From contig JAFZLD010000019.1 of assembly GCA_017553505.1 (NCBI GenBank), forward strand, positions 62,001 through 126,000: 64,000 nucleotides of DNA. The letters are read 5' to 3'. The stretch's first letter is position 1. Each line of letters opens with the position of its first letter. Below are positions 26,850 to 36,301 of the stretch, piece after piece. This DNA comes from Lachnospiraceae bacterium. Lineage in GTDB: Bacteria; Bacillota; Clostridia; Lachnospirales; Lachnospiraceae. The notes beneath the pieces were generated by a model. That model had not been told where the DNA came from and did not search any database. It was given only the letters and a program-made list of their open reading frames with translations. Position numbers and translations under genes: made by a program.

Positions 26850-28028
26850 CTACACCGCACTCTTTAAATTCATACCTTTATCACTCAGCACAAACCTTCC
26901 GGCACCGACGCTCCTGAATATGCCTTTCTCACATAGGCTTACGCATATTCCGAGGAGTTCAAATGCCGGAAGTTTGGTTTTATAAGACAATATGTCCGCG
27001 GTAAAAGAATCCTCGTCGGCGCCCTTAAGTGCCAGTTTCTCATTGTCGGTAAGAAAGTCCCTCGCAGGGGCTTTTTCTTTGGGCAAATCGGTCGACGCGT
27101 CCGCAGCTGCCACAAAAGAATACTCATTTACAAAATCATTCACAAACCCATCCAAATCGCTGATAATACCTGCTCCCTGGCGAATCAGCTCATTCGTGCC
27201 GAAGCTTGTAATATCCGTTATTCTTCCGGGCACCGCGTACACTTCTCTTCCCTGCTCAAGCGCCGAGTCTACGGTTATAAGCGTACCGCTTTGAGCCTTG
27301 GCTTCCACAACGCACACAACGTCCGAGAGCCCGGAAATCAAGCGGTTTCTCATGGCAAAGAACTGCCCCCTCGGCATAGTTCCCGGCGCATGTTCCGACA
27401 TCACGCCTCCGTTCTTTAAAAGCTTATAGTATAATGTCGCCGATTCCTTGGGATATATCACATCCACTCCGCCGCCGAGTAACGCAAGCGAGTACCCTCC
27501 GGCCTCTATAACAGCCTTCTGCGCAATCGAATCGACGCCTCTTGCCATACCACTTATCACGGCGATTCCCGCCTCGGCAAACAGTTCCCCCAGCCTCTTG
27601 GCCACATTGGCTCCGTACACCGAGCATTCCCTCGCCCCTATTATCGAAACCGTCGGCGCATGCTTGCTCATAAGCTCACCCTTTACAAACACTATCGGCG
27701 GCGCATCCTTAATATACCTAAGCTTTCTCGGATACTCCTCCGAATCAATCGGTATCATCCTGATTCCCTGATTAAGCGCCTCTTTGTACTCTCTGTTAAT
27801 GTCTATGCGCTCCCTGCACTCACCGATAAGCTTAAGCTGGTTATTTGTGAAAGCCTTCGTCTTCTTCATATCATCGAGCGAAGCCTCGTAGAACTCCCGC
27901 GGCGAGGCATAAAACTCCTGCATCTTACTATAGGTCTTCCCGCCGATAACCGAAGTTTTCGACAGAAAGTAAAAGTACGGCATCTCCTCCTCCCCTCTTA
28001 GCAATAGCGCCTGTTTAAAACTTCCCAT
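26850..28028 (-). CDS. dprA: DNA processing protein DprA
   Basis: DprA (Smf) loads RecA on incoming single-stranded DNA during natural transformation and recombination. The Rossmann-type core carries VSIIGARECSVYGANVAKRL, GIAVISGMARGVDSIAQKAV and later MRNRLISGLSDVVCVVEAK and AVPGRITDITSFGTNELI. The C-terminal ~70 residues form a winged-helix domain. The start is ATG 28028, 6 bases after AGGAGG, inside the end of comM; a TTG six bases earlier is not needed. Length 392 aa is slightly long but within range. Confidence 0.95.
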   Translation of the reverse strand: MGSFKQALLLRGEEEMPYFYFLSKTSVIGGKTYSKMQEFYASPREFYEASLDDMKKTKAFTNNQLKLIGECRERIDINREYKEALNQGIRMIPIDSEEYPRKLRYIKDAPPIVFVKGELMSKHAPTVSIIGARECSVYGANVAKRLGELFAEAGIAVISGMARGVDSIAQKAVIEAGGYSLALLGGGVDVIYPKESATLYYKLLKNGGVMSEHAPGTMPRGQFFAMRNRLISGLSDVVCVVEAKAQSGTLITVDSALEQGREVYAVPGRITDITSFGTNELIRQGAGIISDLDGFVNDFVNEYSFVAAADASTDLPKEKAPARDFLTDNEKLALKGADEDSFTADILSYKTKLPAFELLGICVSLCEKGIFRSVGAGRFVLSDKGMNLKSAV

Positions 28029-28030
28029 AA

Positions 28031-29572
28031 TCAACCTCCTATATACTCGGGGAACCTGTAAAGCGAAGCCTCCGATAAATGCTTCATCGTAACCTTTTCG
28101 TCCCCGTCAAAGTCTGCGATGGTCCGCGCCACCTTAATCATCTTGTAAAAAGAACGCATACTGAGATTCATGTTTTCGTACAAAGAATATGCGTAATCGT
28201 ACTCTTCCTTACCAAGCGGAATGTACTTATGAATCTTTGATGACGGAAGCAATGAGTTAAACTTAAACGATTCGTTCTCATACCTCTTGCTCTGCATTAA
28301 CACCGCAGCCTCAACCTTCTTACGCAGCTCTTCGCTCGACACTTCTCCTCCTTTATAAGCGGCAATCTCCGCCGGGTCCATTCTGGATACCTCCACACAA
28401 ATATCGATACGATCGAGTATCGGCCCCGAAATCTTGGAAAGATACCGCTCGATAGCATTTCTCGAGCACTGACACCTGTTTCTGTCGGGATAATATCCGC
28501 AAGGGCAGGGATTCATAGCTCCCACAAGCATAAACTTCGCAGGATATGTGTATGTCTGCTTGGCTCTTGAAACCGTTATCTTACCGTCTTCAAGCGGTTG
28601 CCTCAGCATATCAAGCGTTTCTCTCTTAAACTCAGCCATCTCATCCAGAAAAAGAATGCCTCTGTGACTAAGCGAAACCAGTCCCGGCTTGGCCATGCTT
28701 CCGCCACCCACAATCGCCTGAGCCGACGCTCCATGATGCGGGCTAAAGAAAGGACGCTTGGTAATAAGCGGCGAGTCCTTCGAAAGCTTACCCGCAACAG
28801 AGAAAATTCCTGTTACTTCGAGACTTTCTTCGTACGTAAGCTTCGGCATAATCCCGGGTATTCTGCTTGCAATAAGCGACTTACCCGTACCCGGCGGGCC
28901 CGTCATAAGAAAGTGATGAAATCCTGCCGCCGCTATGGCCGCCGCACGTTTGACTCCTGCCTGCCCGACTACATCGATGAAATCCTCCTCAGGAGACGCA
29001 TCAATAACAGCCGGCATCGCGCTTCTGTCATACGGTGCTATCACATGCCTGCCGTCCTCTGCCGGCACCTGAAGATATGCAATAAGCGTTCCCAGGTCGC
29101 TTACGGGTATAATCTCAATGTCCCGTATCATCGCCGCTTCACGGGCGTTGTCCTTAGGGATTATCACTCTTTCAAAGCCTTTTTCTTTGGCCATCTTAAC
29201 GATGGGAAGAACGCCGCGTACAGAAGTGACAACTCCGTCAAGTGACAATTCACCCAGTATAAGCGTCTTTTCAGGCTCAAAAGAATGAATCTGCCCGAAA
29301 ACGCCCAGCAAAGCCACCGCAATAGGCAAATCAAAGCCCGCGCCCGCCTTGTGCTCATCCGCGGGGCTTAAATTGATGGTAACTCTCATAGCGGGTATGG
29401 TGATACCTGCATTCTTAACAGCTACACGTACCCTGTCCTTGGATTCTTTGACCTCACTGCCCGGCAGTCCTATTATTTCAAAGCCCGGAAGCCCTGCCGA
29501 GGCATCCACCTCGACCGTAATAAGGTCACCGAAAACACCCCCGACTCTGCCGGAGTAAACCTTGTAAACCAT
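28031..29572 (-). CDS. comM: ComM/YifB-family Mg-chelatase-like AAA ATPase
   Basis: ComM family helicases promote branch migration during recombination of transforming DNA. N-terminal ChlI/Lon-C-like domain (about 1-170), AAA core with Walker A GPPGTGKS (225-232) and HRGILFLDEMAEF (Walker B), an inserted Cys cluster CPCGYYPDRNRCQC (about 355-368), and the C-terminal segment RSFYKMIKVARTIADFDG. It precedes dprA with 2 bases between stop and start, an arrangement seen in many Firmicutes. Confidence 0.95.
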   Translation of the reverse strand: MVYKVYSGRVGGVFGDLITVEVDASAGLPGFEIIGLPGSEVKESKDRVRVAVKNAGITIPAMRVTINLSPADEHKAGAGFDLPIAVALLGVFGQIHSFEPEKTLILGELSLDGVVTSVRGVLPIVKMAKEKGFERVIIPKDNAREAAMIRDIEIIPVSDLGTLIAYLQVPAEDGRHVIAPYDRSAMPAVIDASPEEDFIDVVGQAGVKRAAAIAAAGFHHFLMTGPPGTGKSLIASRIPGIMPKLTYEESLEVTGIFSVAGKLSKDSPLITKRPFFSPHHGASAQAIVGGGSMAKPGLVSLSHRGILFLDEMAEFKRETLDMLRQPLEDGKITVSRAKQTYTYPAKFMLVGAMNPCPCGYYPDRNRCQCSRNAIERYLSKISGPILDRIDICVEVSRMDPAEIAAYKGGEVSSEELRKKVEAAVLMQSKRYENESFKFNSLLPSSKIHKYIPLGKEEYDYAYSLYENMNLSMRSFYKMIKVARTIADFDGDEKVTMKHLSEASLYRFPEYIGG

Positions 29573-29619
29573 ATTAAATTCAAGTATTCCCGGAAAATTG
29601 CGCGAATGCGCATTTCGTA

Positions 29620-29647
29620 CGGATTCCCCGAAAGAACGGAGAATCCG
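29620..29647 (-). terminator. Hairpin between the HD-GYP-like gene and comM
   Basis: CGGATTCTCC and GGGGAATCCG pair over 10 bp (one G-T) with an 8-base loop. A second GC-rich hairpin (TGCGC/GCGCA) follows at about 29599-29612. No good T-run follows, so it may be a weak or Rho-dependent terminator or a processing site rather than a strong stop. Confidence 0.4.
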
Positions 29648-29674
29648 ACTTAAGCTAGTGTAATACCGAAGCGG

Positions 29675-30742
29675 TTATCTGTCAACCACATGTCGGTTAT
29701 CAAGTTTCTTAATCACATCCACAATCTCTATGTCGCGGTTGGACATATCTTCAAGATTGATTATCTTATTGGTCTTAATCTCAAGCACCGTAGGCCTTAA
29801 TACGTCGCCTCTTGCAGCCACCGTAACAAGTGCCTGATGGTTATTGTTAAGAAGAACCGTCGTGCCGGGCTTAAGCATCTCGATTGAGTTCTCAAGTGCC
29901 TCTACCGCTTTGACATTGAATACTTCGAAATTGTATCGAAGATATCTGAGGGCTTCTACAAAAGACTTTGGCTCAAGGTCGCCGGAAGCATCTATAGCCG
30001 TCATACTGTCAAATGTATCCGCAACAATCAAAAGCCTTGATAAAAGCGTAGGCTTCTCTTCGTTCTTACGTCCGAATCTGTGGTTCATAAGAATTCTGTG
30101 AGTCTGGATGCAGGTGTTCATGACACTCTTGTCACCGTCAAAAAGCATACCGATTAACTCAAAGCCCGTATCCTGCGCATTATTAAGGATTCTGTCCACT
30201 TCCTCGGCTGTTTCACCCGCAAGAAGCTTGTCAGGCACCACATACTTGCCTATGTCGTGAAGAAGTGCCGCCTTAACCGCCGTCAGTTTATCTGCATTGG
30301 TAATACCAAGCTTGGTCCCCATAAGAGTAACAAGAATCGCCACATTGACCGAATGGCTGCACACATATTCATCCCTGCTTCTGACACTCTGTGAAAAATC
30401 TATACGTTTCTTGAAAACTTCAAAAGAAGAAACTATCGACTCTGCAATAGTCTCTATACGATTGGCTCTGTGATTAAAAAGAATCTTCTGCATCTCGTCG
30501 CGAAGTGCATATACGTTTAAAAAGCGCTGTCTGTCATACTCGCGCTCCGTGTCGCTCATGGGCGGAACAGGCTCAGCCGCATCAAGCGCAAATACGCCCA
30601 TAATCTTGTTATTACGCATCTGCACTATATCAGCGTCAATAAGCCTATGATCGATATCATAGACAAGCTCGCCTTTTCTGTTGTAAATAGGTCTTCCGAG
30701 TCGCATCCCCCTCTTTAAATCGGATGCTTTGACGAAACGCAT
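29675..30742 (-). CDS. HD-GYP-like protein with degenerate GYP motif
   Basis: HD-GYP proteins hydrolyse c-di-GMP. Residues about 100-285 are an HD domain with an intact HDIGKYVVPDKLL (H162, D163). The histidines and HHExxDGxGYP signature downstream are missing; the equivalent region reads QTHRILMNHRFGRK. The protein may therefore be inactive, bind c-di-GMP as a sensor, or act on another substrate. The N-terminal ~60 residues (MRFVKASDLKRGMRLGRPIY) form the small domain often preceding HD-GYP. The C-terminal ~60 residues resemble the tail found in HD-GYP proteins (VLLNNNHQALVTVAARGDVL). No membrane segment is present. Confidence 0.8.
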   Translation of the reverse strand: MRFVKASDLKRGMRLGRPIYNRKGELVYDIDHRLIDADIVQMRNNKIMGVFALDAAEPVPPMSDTEREYDRQRFLNVYALRDEMQKILFNHRANRIETIAESIVSSFEVFKKRIDFSQSVRSRDEYVCSHSVNVAILVTLMGTKLGITNADKLTAVKAALLHDIGKYVVPDKLLAGETAEEVDRILNNAQDTGFELIGMLFDGDKSVMNTCIQTHRILMNHRFGRKNEEKPTLLSRLLIVADTFDSMTAIDASGDLEPKSFVEALRYLRYNFEVFNVKAVEALENSIEMLKPGTTVLLNNNHQALVTVAARGDVLRPTVLEIKTNKIINLEDMSNRDIEIVDVIKKLDNRHVVDR

Positions 30743-30775
30743 TTACAATACCCCCGAAACAATTATTACTATCTA

Positions 30776-30804
30776 AGTATATCGCCTTAAGATTATCATT
30801 TCAA
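30776..30804 (-). promoter_or_regulatory. Predicted promoter of the HD-GYP-like gene
   Basis: Minus strand TTGAAA (30804-30799), 17 bases, TATACT (30781-30776), about 35 bases before the start codon. Each hexamer has one or two mismatches to consensus. It implies that the HD-GYP-comM-dprA block can be transcribed independently of hemW. Confidence 0.65.
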
Positions 30805-30821
30805 TAAAAGAAACCGTCCGG

Positions 30822-31943
30822 CTACACAAATTCACTCATACAATAATTGGCTACATCCATGCCTTTATCGGTTAACATAACTCGCTCGTCATTAACCAGC
30901 AAACCTTCCTCTGCCAGCTTATTAAGCTGCTCTCCGTATACCTCATCTATGTCACGACCGAAAGCCTTCTTGAAATCAGCCTTTGATATTCCCCTGACCA
31001 ATCTGAGTCCCAGGAACATAAACTCCGCCATGGCATCGGTCTCCGACAAAGTCTCTGTTTCCGCACTGAAATCTCCATCACAGAATCGCTTTAAATCGCT
31101 GTGCGCCTGATACCGTTTCTCTCCGTCAAAAGAAGCCGCCGCAATACCGAATCCCAAATATGGCACCCTTGTCCAATATCCGAGATTATGCCTGCACTCT
31201 CGCCCCGGCTTGGAATAATTGGATATCTCATATCGCTCATATCCGTGCTCATGCAGCAACTGCTTGGTAAGATAATACATCTCTCGCTCGGTATCCTCAT
31301 CAGGAAGCCCCTTGCCGTCCTTATATCGCTCGTAGAAAGGCGTTCCCTCCTCAACTATAAGGCTGTACGCGCTGATATGCTCGGGATTAAGCTCCACTAC
31401 CCGCTCAAGCGTCCGTCTGTAAGACTCAATCGTCTGCCCCGGAATGGCACTCATAATATCTATATTAATATTGTCAAAGCCCGCTTCTCTCGCGTCCCTG
31501 TACGTCTCCAGAAACTCCTCATAATTGTGAAGTCTCGACAGCATCTTAAGCTCACTGTCTTCCGACGACTGAAGCCCTATACTGAGGCGATTGACTCCCG
31601 CATCCCTATATACTTTCAATTTCTCAACCGAAGCCGAATTGGGATTAGCCTCTATCGTAATCTCAGCATCCGGCGAAACGTCGAACTTTTCTTTTAGTTT
31701 ACATAACACAGCCTCGATATACCGGGCATCCGGCACTGTAGGCGTTCCCCCGCCAATAAAAACAGAGACTACGGGCACTCGTCCCACAGTCTCTGCAGTC
31801 TCATCTGTCTGTCTTAAAAGCGCATCGAAATACATCTTATGCACATCCGCACCGCATGCAAAAGAAACAAAGTCGCAGTAATCGCACTTTCTTACGCAAA
31901 AAGGAATATGCACATAAATTTCGTATCCGTCACTACTCTTCAT
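30822..31943 (-). CDS. hemW: Radical SAM haem chaperone HemW (HemN-like)
   Basis: HemW is the oxygen-independent coproporphyrinogen-oxidase-like radical SAM protein now regarded as a haem chaperone. The cluster motif CVRKCDYC (CX3CX2C) follows EIYVHIPF near residue 15, and [11 protein letters not shown] and [16 protein letters not shown] are family hallmarks. Length 373 aa is normal. The ATG at 31943 lies inside the last codons of lepA in another frame (11-base overlap), a common lepA-hemW arrangement. Confidence 0.94.
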   Translation of the reverse strand: MKSSDGYEIYVHIPFCVRKCDYCDFVSFACGADVHKMYFDALLRQTDETAETVGRVPVVSVFIGGGTPTVPDARYIEAVLCKLKEKFDVSPDAEITIEANPNSASVEKLKVYRDAGVNRLSIGLQSSEDSELKMLSRLHNYEEFLETYRDAREAGFDNINIDIMSAIPGQTIESYRRTLERVVELNPEHISAYSLIVEEGTPFYERYKDGKGLPDEDTEREMYYLTKQLLHEHGYERYEISNYSKPGRECRHNLGYWTRVPYLGFGIAAASFDGEKRYQAHSDLKRFCDGDFSAETETLSETDAMAEFMFLGLRLVRGISKADFKKAFGRDIDEVYGEQLNKLAEEGLLVNDERVMLTDKGMDVANYCMSEFV

Positions 31944-33738
31944 CAAGCTTTAAGACGCTCATAAATGCGCTCTGCGGTATCTCTACGTTGCCGACCTGAC
32001 GCATTCTCTTCTTTCCTTCCTTCTGCTTCTCAAGAAGCTTCTTTTTACGTGATATGTCACCGCCGTAGCACTTGGCAAGGACGTCCTTACGCATCGCCTT
32101 AACGGTCTCACGGGCAATAACCTTGCCGCCCACAGCCGCCTGAATCGGAATCTCGAATAAGTGTCTCGGAATCTCGTCCTTAAGCTTCTCGCACATTCTG
32201 CGACCGCGTTCGTAAGCGCTGTCCTTGTGAACGATAAAGGAAAGTGCATCCACTTCCTCGCGGTTTATCAGTATATCAAGCTTAACCATCTCGGCCTTCT
32301 CATAGCCCTTAAGCTCGTAGTCAAAAGAAGCATATCCTCTGGAACGTGACTTAAGCGCGTCAAAAAAATCGTAGATGATTTCATTAAGCGGTAACTCATA
32401 CTTGATAAGGGCTCTCGTCTCCTCCATGTATTCCATGCTTACGTAGCGTCCGCGTCTCTGCTGGCAGAGTTCCATGATGGAGCCGACATAGTCCTTGCTA
32501 ACCATAATCTCGGCATTAACGATAGGCTCTTCCATGTACTCAATCTGCGAAGGGTCGGGAAGATTGGTAGGATTGGTAAGCTCTATCATCTCGCCGTTGG
32601 TCTTATGAACCTTATAAATAACGCCGGGAGCTGTTGTGACAAGGTCGAGATTGTACTCTCTTTCAAGTCGCTCCTGAATAATCTCAAGATGTAAAAGTCC
32701 TAAGAATCCGCAACGGAAACCGAAGCCCAAAGCAATCGATGTCTCGGGCTCATAGAATAACGATGCATCGTTAAGCTGTAATTTTTCAAGCGCATCGCGA
32801 AGGTCGGGGTACTTGGCACCGTCTGCGGGATATACGCCGCAGTATACCATGGACTGAACCTTCTTGTATCCCGGAAGCGGCTCTGCGCAAGGATTCTCGG
32901 CATTGGTAATAGTATCACCGACAGCCGTGTCACGTACATTCTTAATAGATGCGGTAATGTAACCTACCATGCCGGCCGAAAGTTCATCACAAGGAATAAA
33001 CTGTCCTGCACCAAAGTATCCAACCTCAACAACCTCGGCAGTCGCACCGGTAGCCATCATCTTAATTGGCACACCTTTCTTAACCGTACCGTTCTTAATA
33101 CGTACAAATGCGATAACACCTTTATATGAATCGTAAAGCGAGTCAAATATCAAAGCCTGAAGAGGCGCATTGGCATCACCTGTAGGTGCGGGAACCTTCT
33201 CAACAATCGCCTCAAGCACCTGATCGATATTGATACCGTTCTTGGCGGAAATCAAAGGCGCATCCTGAGCCTCGATACCGATAATATCCTCTATCTCATT
33301 AATAACCTTCTCGGGCTCCGCGCTGGGAAGATCGATCTTATTGATAACCGGGAACACATCAAGGTCATGGTCAAGCGCAAGATAAACGTTGGCAAGAGTC
33401 TGAGCCTCGATACCCTGAGCCGCATCCACTACTAAGATTGCTCCGTCACAGGCAGCCAAAGAACGCGATACTTCATAGTTAAAGTCCACGTGACCCGGGG
33501 TATCTATAAGGTTAAATATATACTCCTCACCGTTCTTAGCCTTATAAACCGTACGAACAGCCTGAGCCTTGATAGTGATACCTCTCTCACGCTCAAGGTC
33601 CATATTATCAAGCACCTGCGCCTGCATTTCACGGCTGGTTAAAAGTCCCGTCATCTCGATAATACGGTCCGCAAGTGTGGACTTACCGTGGTCTATATGT
33701 GCAATTATGCAAAAATTACGAATGTGATCCTGATTCAA
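31933..33738 (-). CDS. lepA: Elongation factor 4 (LepA)
   Basis: Ribosomal back-translocase GTPase. G1 AHIDHGKS, G2/G3 region [11 protein letters not shown] and DTPGHVDF, and NKIDLPSAE (G4) are present, and the C-terminal LepA-specific domain ends in [18 protein letters not shown]. Length 601 aa is normal. The initiation codon is TTG at 33738, preceded by AGAGGT at 6 bases; no ATG nearby fits. Confidence 0.98.
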   Translation of the reverse strand: MNQDHIRNFCIIAHIDHGKSTLADRIIEMTGLLTSREMQAQVLDNMDLERERGITIKAQAVRTVYKAKNGEEYIFNLIDTPGHVDFNYEVSRSLAACDGAILVVDAAQGIEAQTLANVYLALDHDLDVFPVINKIDLPSAEPEKVINEIEDIIGIEAQDAPLISAKNGINIDQVLEAIVEKVPAPTGDANAPLQALIFDSLYDSYKGVIAFVRIKNGTVKKGVPIKMMATGATAEVVEVGYFGAGQFIPCDELSAGMVGYITASIKNVRDTAVGDTITNAENPCAEPLPGYKKVQSMVYCGVYPADGAKYPDLRDALEKLQLNDASLFYEPETSIALGFGFRCGFLGLLHLEIIQERLEREYNLDLVTTAPGVIYKVHKTNGEMIELTNPTNLPDPSQIEYMEEPIVNAEIMVSKDYVGSIMELCQQRRGRYVSMEYMEETRALIKYELPLNEIIYDFFDALKSRSRGYASFDYELKGYEKAEMVKLDILINREEVDALSFIVHKDSAYERGRRMCEKLKDEIPRHLFEIPIQAAVGGKVIARETVKAMRKDVLAKCYGGDISRKKKLLEKQKEGKKRMRQVGNVEIPQSAFMSVLKLDEE

Positions 33739-33823
33739 ATTATTACCTCTTCATAGAAATAGTCGATTAAGTATAACATAGACTTAAGCAAAAGAAAACT
33801 TATTACATAAACCAACATAAAGA

Positions 33824-33857
33824 AAAAGGCCCTTTCGCGCTGTATCCGAAAGAGCCT
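33824..33857 (-). terminator. Terminator of the membrane-anchored repeat-like protein
   Basis: AAGGCTCTTTCG and CGAAAGGGCCTT pair over 12 bp (one G-T), 9-base loop, followed by TTTCTTT on the minus strand. It separates this gene from lepA. Confidence 0.88.
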
Positions 33858-33883
33858 TAAAATCTACTGTATTAAGTTATGGA

Positions 33884-34720
33884 TTATTCCATTACTACGC
33901 CGTCTTTGCCTACAAAGATGGTTACGTCTTCGGTACCGTTGTTAACGGTTAAAGAATAGAAGCAGTCCTTCTTAGCCTCGTCGGTGTAAAGAACTGATAC
34001 AGTGCCGTTGCCGTCAGCTACTACGGAAGCGTAAGTTACGCTTGCTACAGCGCCGTTCTCGGAATCGGTAAGCTCAGCTTCAACAGCCTTCTCACCCCAG
34101 TTGTTCTCAACCCAGAGCTCGTGGGACATAACGTCGGCAACAAGTGCTGCGGCGTTGTCATTGTCGCCTGCTACTGCAAGTGCTACCATAGCTTCAACCT
34201 TAGCGTGCATTTCTGCAGCGGTAAGGTCCTTCTTGGTAAGAGAGCCCACCTTGCCCTTTAAGGACTTGGCTTCTTCAAGCTCGCCTGCCATAAGCTTCTC
34301 GGTCATGGCAATAATGGTGGTGTAGTCAGCTACTCTGCCCTTGCTGTCAAAAAGAAGACCGCAGTCGTTAAGAAGTGCGATTGCGCCTTCATAATCGAAC
34401 TCGTCTGCAAGCTTAACAGCGTCCTGATACTTGGTAAGAATCTCAACATAGTGAGCTGCATCTTCATAATCACCAAGCTCGGTGAAAAGTGCGAGGGATT
34501 CCTCGGCATTGTTCTTCTTAAGAGACTCTACAGCTGCCTTGTAAGCATCTGCAAGTTCTTCATTGGTATACTCTTCTGCAAGAACTTCTACGGATGCGGA
34601 TGTCTTGTCAGCAGAGAAAACGCCCTTTTTGAATAAAATAACAAGGGCTACTGCGCATACTACGAGAATTGCAACTACAGCGCCTGCAATAACCGGAGTA
34701 TTGGATTTCTTGTTGTTCAT
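33884..34720 (-). CDS. Membrane-anchored TPR-like protein of unknown function
   Basis: I do not recognise a named family. The 278-residue product starts at ATG 34720 after GGAAGGG; an upstream in-frame TTG adds six residues before the ribosome site and is rejected. One N-terminal membrane helix (about 12-34) anchors an extracytoplasmic part. Residues about 50-200 are Ala/Glu-rich helical repeats (AVESLKKNNAEESLALFTEL, KYQDAVKLADEFDYEGAIAL) of TPR/Sel1 type. Residues about 205-278 are beta-rich (GAVASVTYASVVADGNGTVS). It is a single-gene unit between lepA and rpsT, so it may act in envelope protein interactions. Confidence 0.7.
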   Translation of the reverse strand: MNNKKSNTPVIAGAVVAILVVCAVALVILFKKGVFSADKTSASVEVLAEEYTNEELADAYKAAVESLKKNNAEESLALFTELGDYEDAAHYVEILTKYQDAVKLADEFDYEGAIALLNDCGLLFDSKGRVADYTTIIAMTEKLMAGELEEAKSLKGKVGSLTKKDLTAAEMHAKVEAMVALAVAGDNDNAAALVADVMSHELWVENNWGEKAVEAELTDSENGAVASVTYASVVADGNGTVSVLYTDEAKKDCFYSLTVNNGTEDVTIFVGKDGVVME

Positions 34721-34865
34721 TACTCTTTTCCCTTCCAATGTATTATAATCAACCCGTGTATAGTACCATACTGTGAATTTTTTAACTATCGTAAAATAAC
34801 AAAAAAATGTTAAAATATCGCGTGGAAATTTGTGAATTAATATTTCGAAAAATCGATTTTCCCTA

Positions 34866-34894
34866 TTGACACGGGAGTTTCTTTAATTTATTAT
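34866..34894 (+). promoter_or_regulatory. Promoter of rpsT
   Basis: Consensus TTGACA (34866-34871), 17 bases, TATTAT (34889-34894). This is one of the best sigma-A promoters in the window, fitting a ribosomal protein gene. It lies about 95 bases before the start codon, leaving room for a structured leader. Confidence 0.85.
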
Positions 34895-34904
34895 AACGTA
34901 GTAT

Positions 34905-34942
34905 GTGTACGTTAAGTCGTCCGTGTCCGGAGTGGCGTACAC
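34905..34942 (+). promoter_or_regulatory. Leader hairpin of rpsT
   Basis: GTGTACG (34905-34911) and CGTACAC (34936-34942) form a perfect 7-bp stem enclosing a 24-base GC-rich loop that can form a second small helix (TCCG/CGGA). It lies in the 5' leader, where ribosomal proteins often control their own translation. I cannot match it to a described S20 leader. Confidence 0.45.
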
Positions 34943-34986
34943 GAGTATATCAACAATGTATTCGATTAAAATGGAGGTGTATAGTC

Positions 34987-35250
34987 TTGGCTAACATCAA
35001 ATCTGCAAAGAAGCGTATCTTAGTAAGCCAGGTGAGAGCTGAAAGAAACAAAGCTATCAAGTCCGGCGTTAAGACTGCGATCAAGAAGGTTTATGCTGCT
35101 GTTGACGCTAATGACCAGGCTGCAGCTAAGGAAGCATTAGTTAATGCTACTTCAGCTATGGATAAGGCTTGTGCCAAGGGTGTTTATCATAAGAACACCG
35201 TTGCGAGAAAGATTTCCCGCATGAGCGCTACTGTCAACAAGATGGCTTAA
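34987..35250 (+). CDS. rpsT: 30S ribosomal protein S20
   Basis: Small basic helical protein that binds 16S rRNA early in 30S assembly. It starts at TTG 34987, 7 bases after GGAGGTG, giving 87 aa beginning MANIKSAKKRILVSQVRAER; the end YHKNTVARKISRMSATVNKM is typical. Upstream in-frame codons from 34903 are leader RNA. A TTG start is also used for rpsT in other bacteria, where it limits translation. Confidence 0.96.
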   Translation: MANIKSAKKRILVSQVRAERNKAIKSGVKTAIKKVYAAVDANDQAAAKEALVNATSAMDKACAKGVYHKNTVARKISRMSATVNKMA

Positions 35251-35278
35251 TCAGTCGCACTAATATAGAATTTACAAG

Positions 35279-35314
35279 ACCCTTTCGTACCCGTCATGCG
35301 AAAGGGTTTTTAAT
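35279..35314 (+). terminator. Terminator of rpsT
   Basis: ACCCTTTCG and CGAAAGGGT, 9 bp, 11-base loop, followed by TTTTAATTT on the plus strand, 28 bases after the rpsT stop. Confidence 0.9.
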
Positions 35315-35324
35315 TTCTCCGGAT

Positions 35325-35356
35325 ATAAAAAAGAGGTCGTGTGTAACACGACCTCT
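35325..35356 (-). terminator. Terminator of the TPM-domain gene
   Basis: AGAGGTCGTG and CACGACCTCT, perfect 10 bp, 5-base loop, followed by TTTTTTA on the minus strand. It lies back-to-back with the rpsT terminator. Confidence 0.9.
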
Positions 35357-35362
35357 CTTCTT

Positions 35363-36301
35363 TTATCTCGAGTGTCCTCCTCCGCCATGGCTTCCGCCAC
35401 CGCCGGATGAATGATGACCTCCGCCACCACCGCCACCGCCACTTCTGGATTCGGACGGTGGATTGTAACGCTTGGTTACGTCTTTTCTTATAAAGGTATC
35501 TCTGTTCACAGGGAAAGCAAGTGAACCTTCTATCAGGTACGATGACTCAGTTACAGTGCTCGAACCTGCTCTTGACGACATATGCGAAAGCATATATATG
35601 AGTCCGTATATACCCGCAATAATCATCATTGCCTTGGAACCCGTAAGGTGAATCTCGCCTGTCATGTCATACTCAAACTGCTTAACGAACTTAAGGCATG
35701 CCTTATAATAATCATCGTCAACATACTCATAGAACACATCCAGTGCGTGATCTATCATAGTCTCGGAATACTTTCTCTCAACCTTACCCGTAGTACCCAT
35801 CCATGTATGAATCTTACCGGTCTCGGGCTCCCTGAAGTTATTGTCTACAAGAATCACGCCGTCGCCGGAATTGGGTGTTCCGTCAAGTATCTGCGGTTGA
35901 TCGTAACCGAATTTATTATCTTCCCAGAACTTATCAGCATAAACCATTACATACTTGTCAGGTGTAACGGCAATATCGTACCGAGCTCTGTAATCAGGCG
36001 CGAAATCCTTAAGCGATTCGTAAAGAGTAACGATTACGATATCACTCGTAGTCCGCTTCTCCGCCTCGTGAATATAAGCCTCGAGGTCTCTCTCCTCAGC
36101 ATCAGTAAGCTTGTCTGCGTAGTCAAACACACGCTTATCGCCGTACACGCGCTGAGTATTGGGGCTGTCATAGTATTCATTCGAGCCCTTCTTGATATTG
36201 GCCATATAATACCATCCCGCAAGAAGAACCGCCACGATAATCATCGGAACCAGAAACTTACCGAAAAACTGCGATACATTAGAGTTATAATGCTTCTTCA
36301 T
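35363..36301 (-). CDS. TPM-domain membrane protein with Gly/His-rich tail
   Basis: TPM (YgcG-type) domain proteins are membrane-associated; some members have phosphatase activity in plants, but the bacterial role is not settled. One N-terminal membrane helix (about 15-33), an extracytoplasmic TPM domain (about 55-205; LTDAEERDLEAYIHEAEKRT, TSDIVIVTLYESL, GDGVILVDNN), a second helix (about 222-242), then a cytoplasmic tail ending in long Gly/His/Ser runs (last ~30 residues). The start overlaps the upstream zinc-ribbon gene by 1 base, so the pair is probably coupled. Confidence 0.82.
   Translation of the reverse strand: MKKHYNSNVSQFFGKFLVPMIIVAVLLAGWYYMANIKKGSNEYYDSPNTQRVYGDKRVFDYADKLTDAEERDLEAYIHEAEKRTTSDIVIVTLYESLKDFAPDYRARYDIAVTPDKYVMVYADKFWEDNKFGYDQPQILDGTPNSGDGVILVDNNFREPETGKIHTWMGTTGKVERKYSETMIDHALDVFYEYVDDDYYKACLKFVKQFEYDMTGEIHLTGSKAMMIIAGIYGLIYMLSHMSSRAGSSTVTESSYLIEGSLAFPVNRDTFIRKDVTKRYNPPSESRSGGGGGGGGHHSSGGGGSHGGGGHSR

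Noticed and set aside
34903..34986. Longer rpsT product starting at 34903
   Set aside because: The extra residues are Cys/Arg-rich and unlike S20; they correspond to the structured leader after the promoter.
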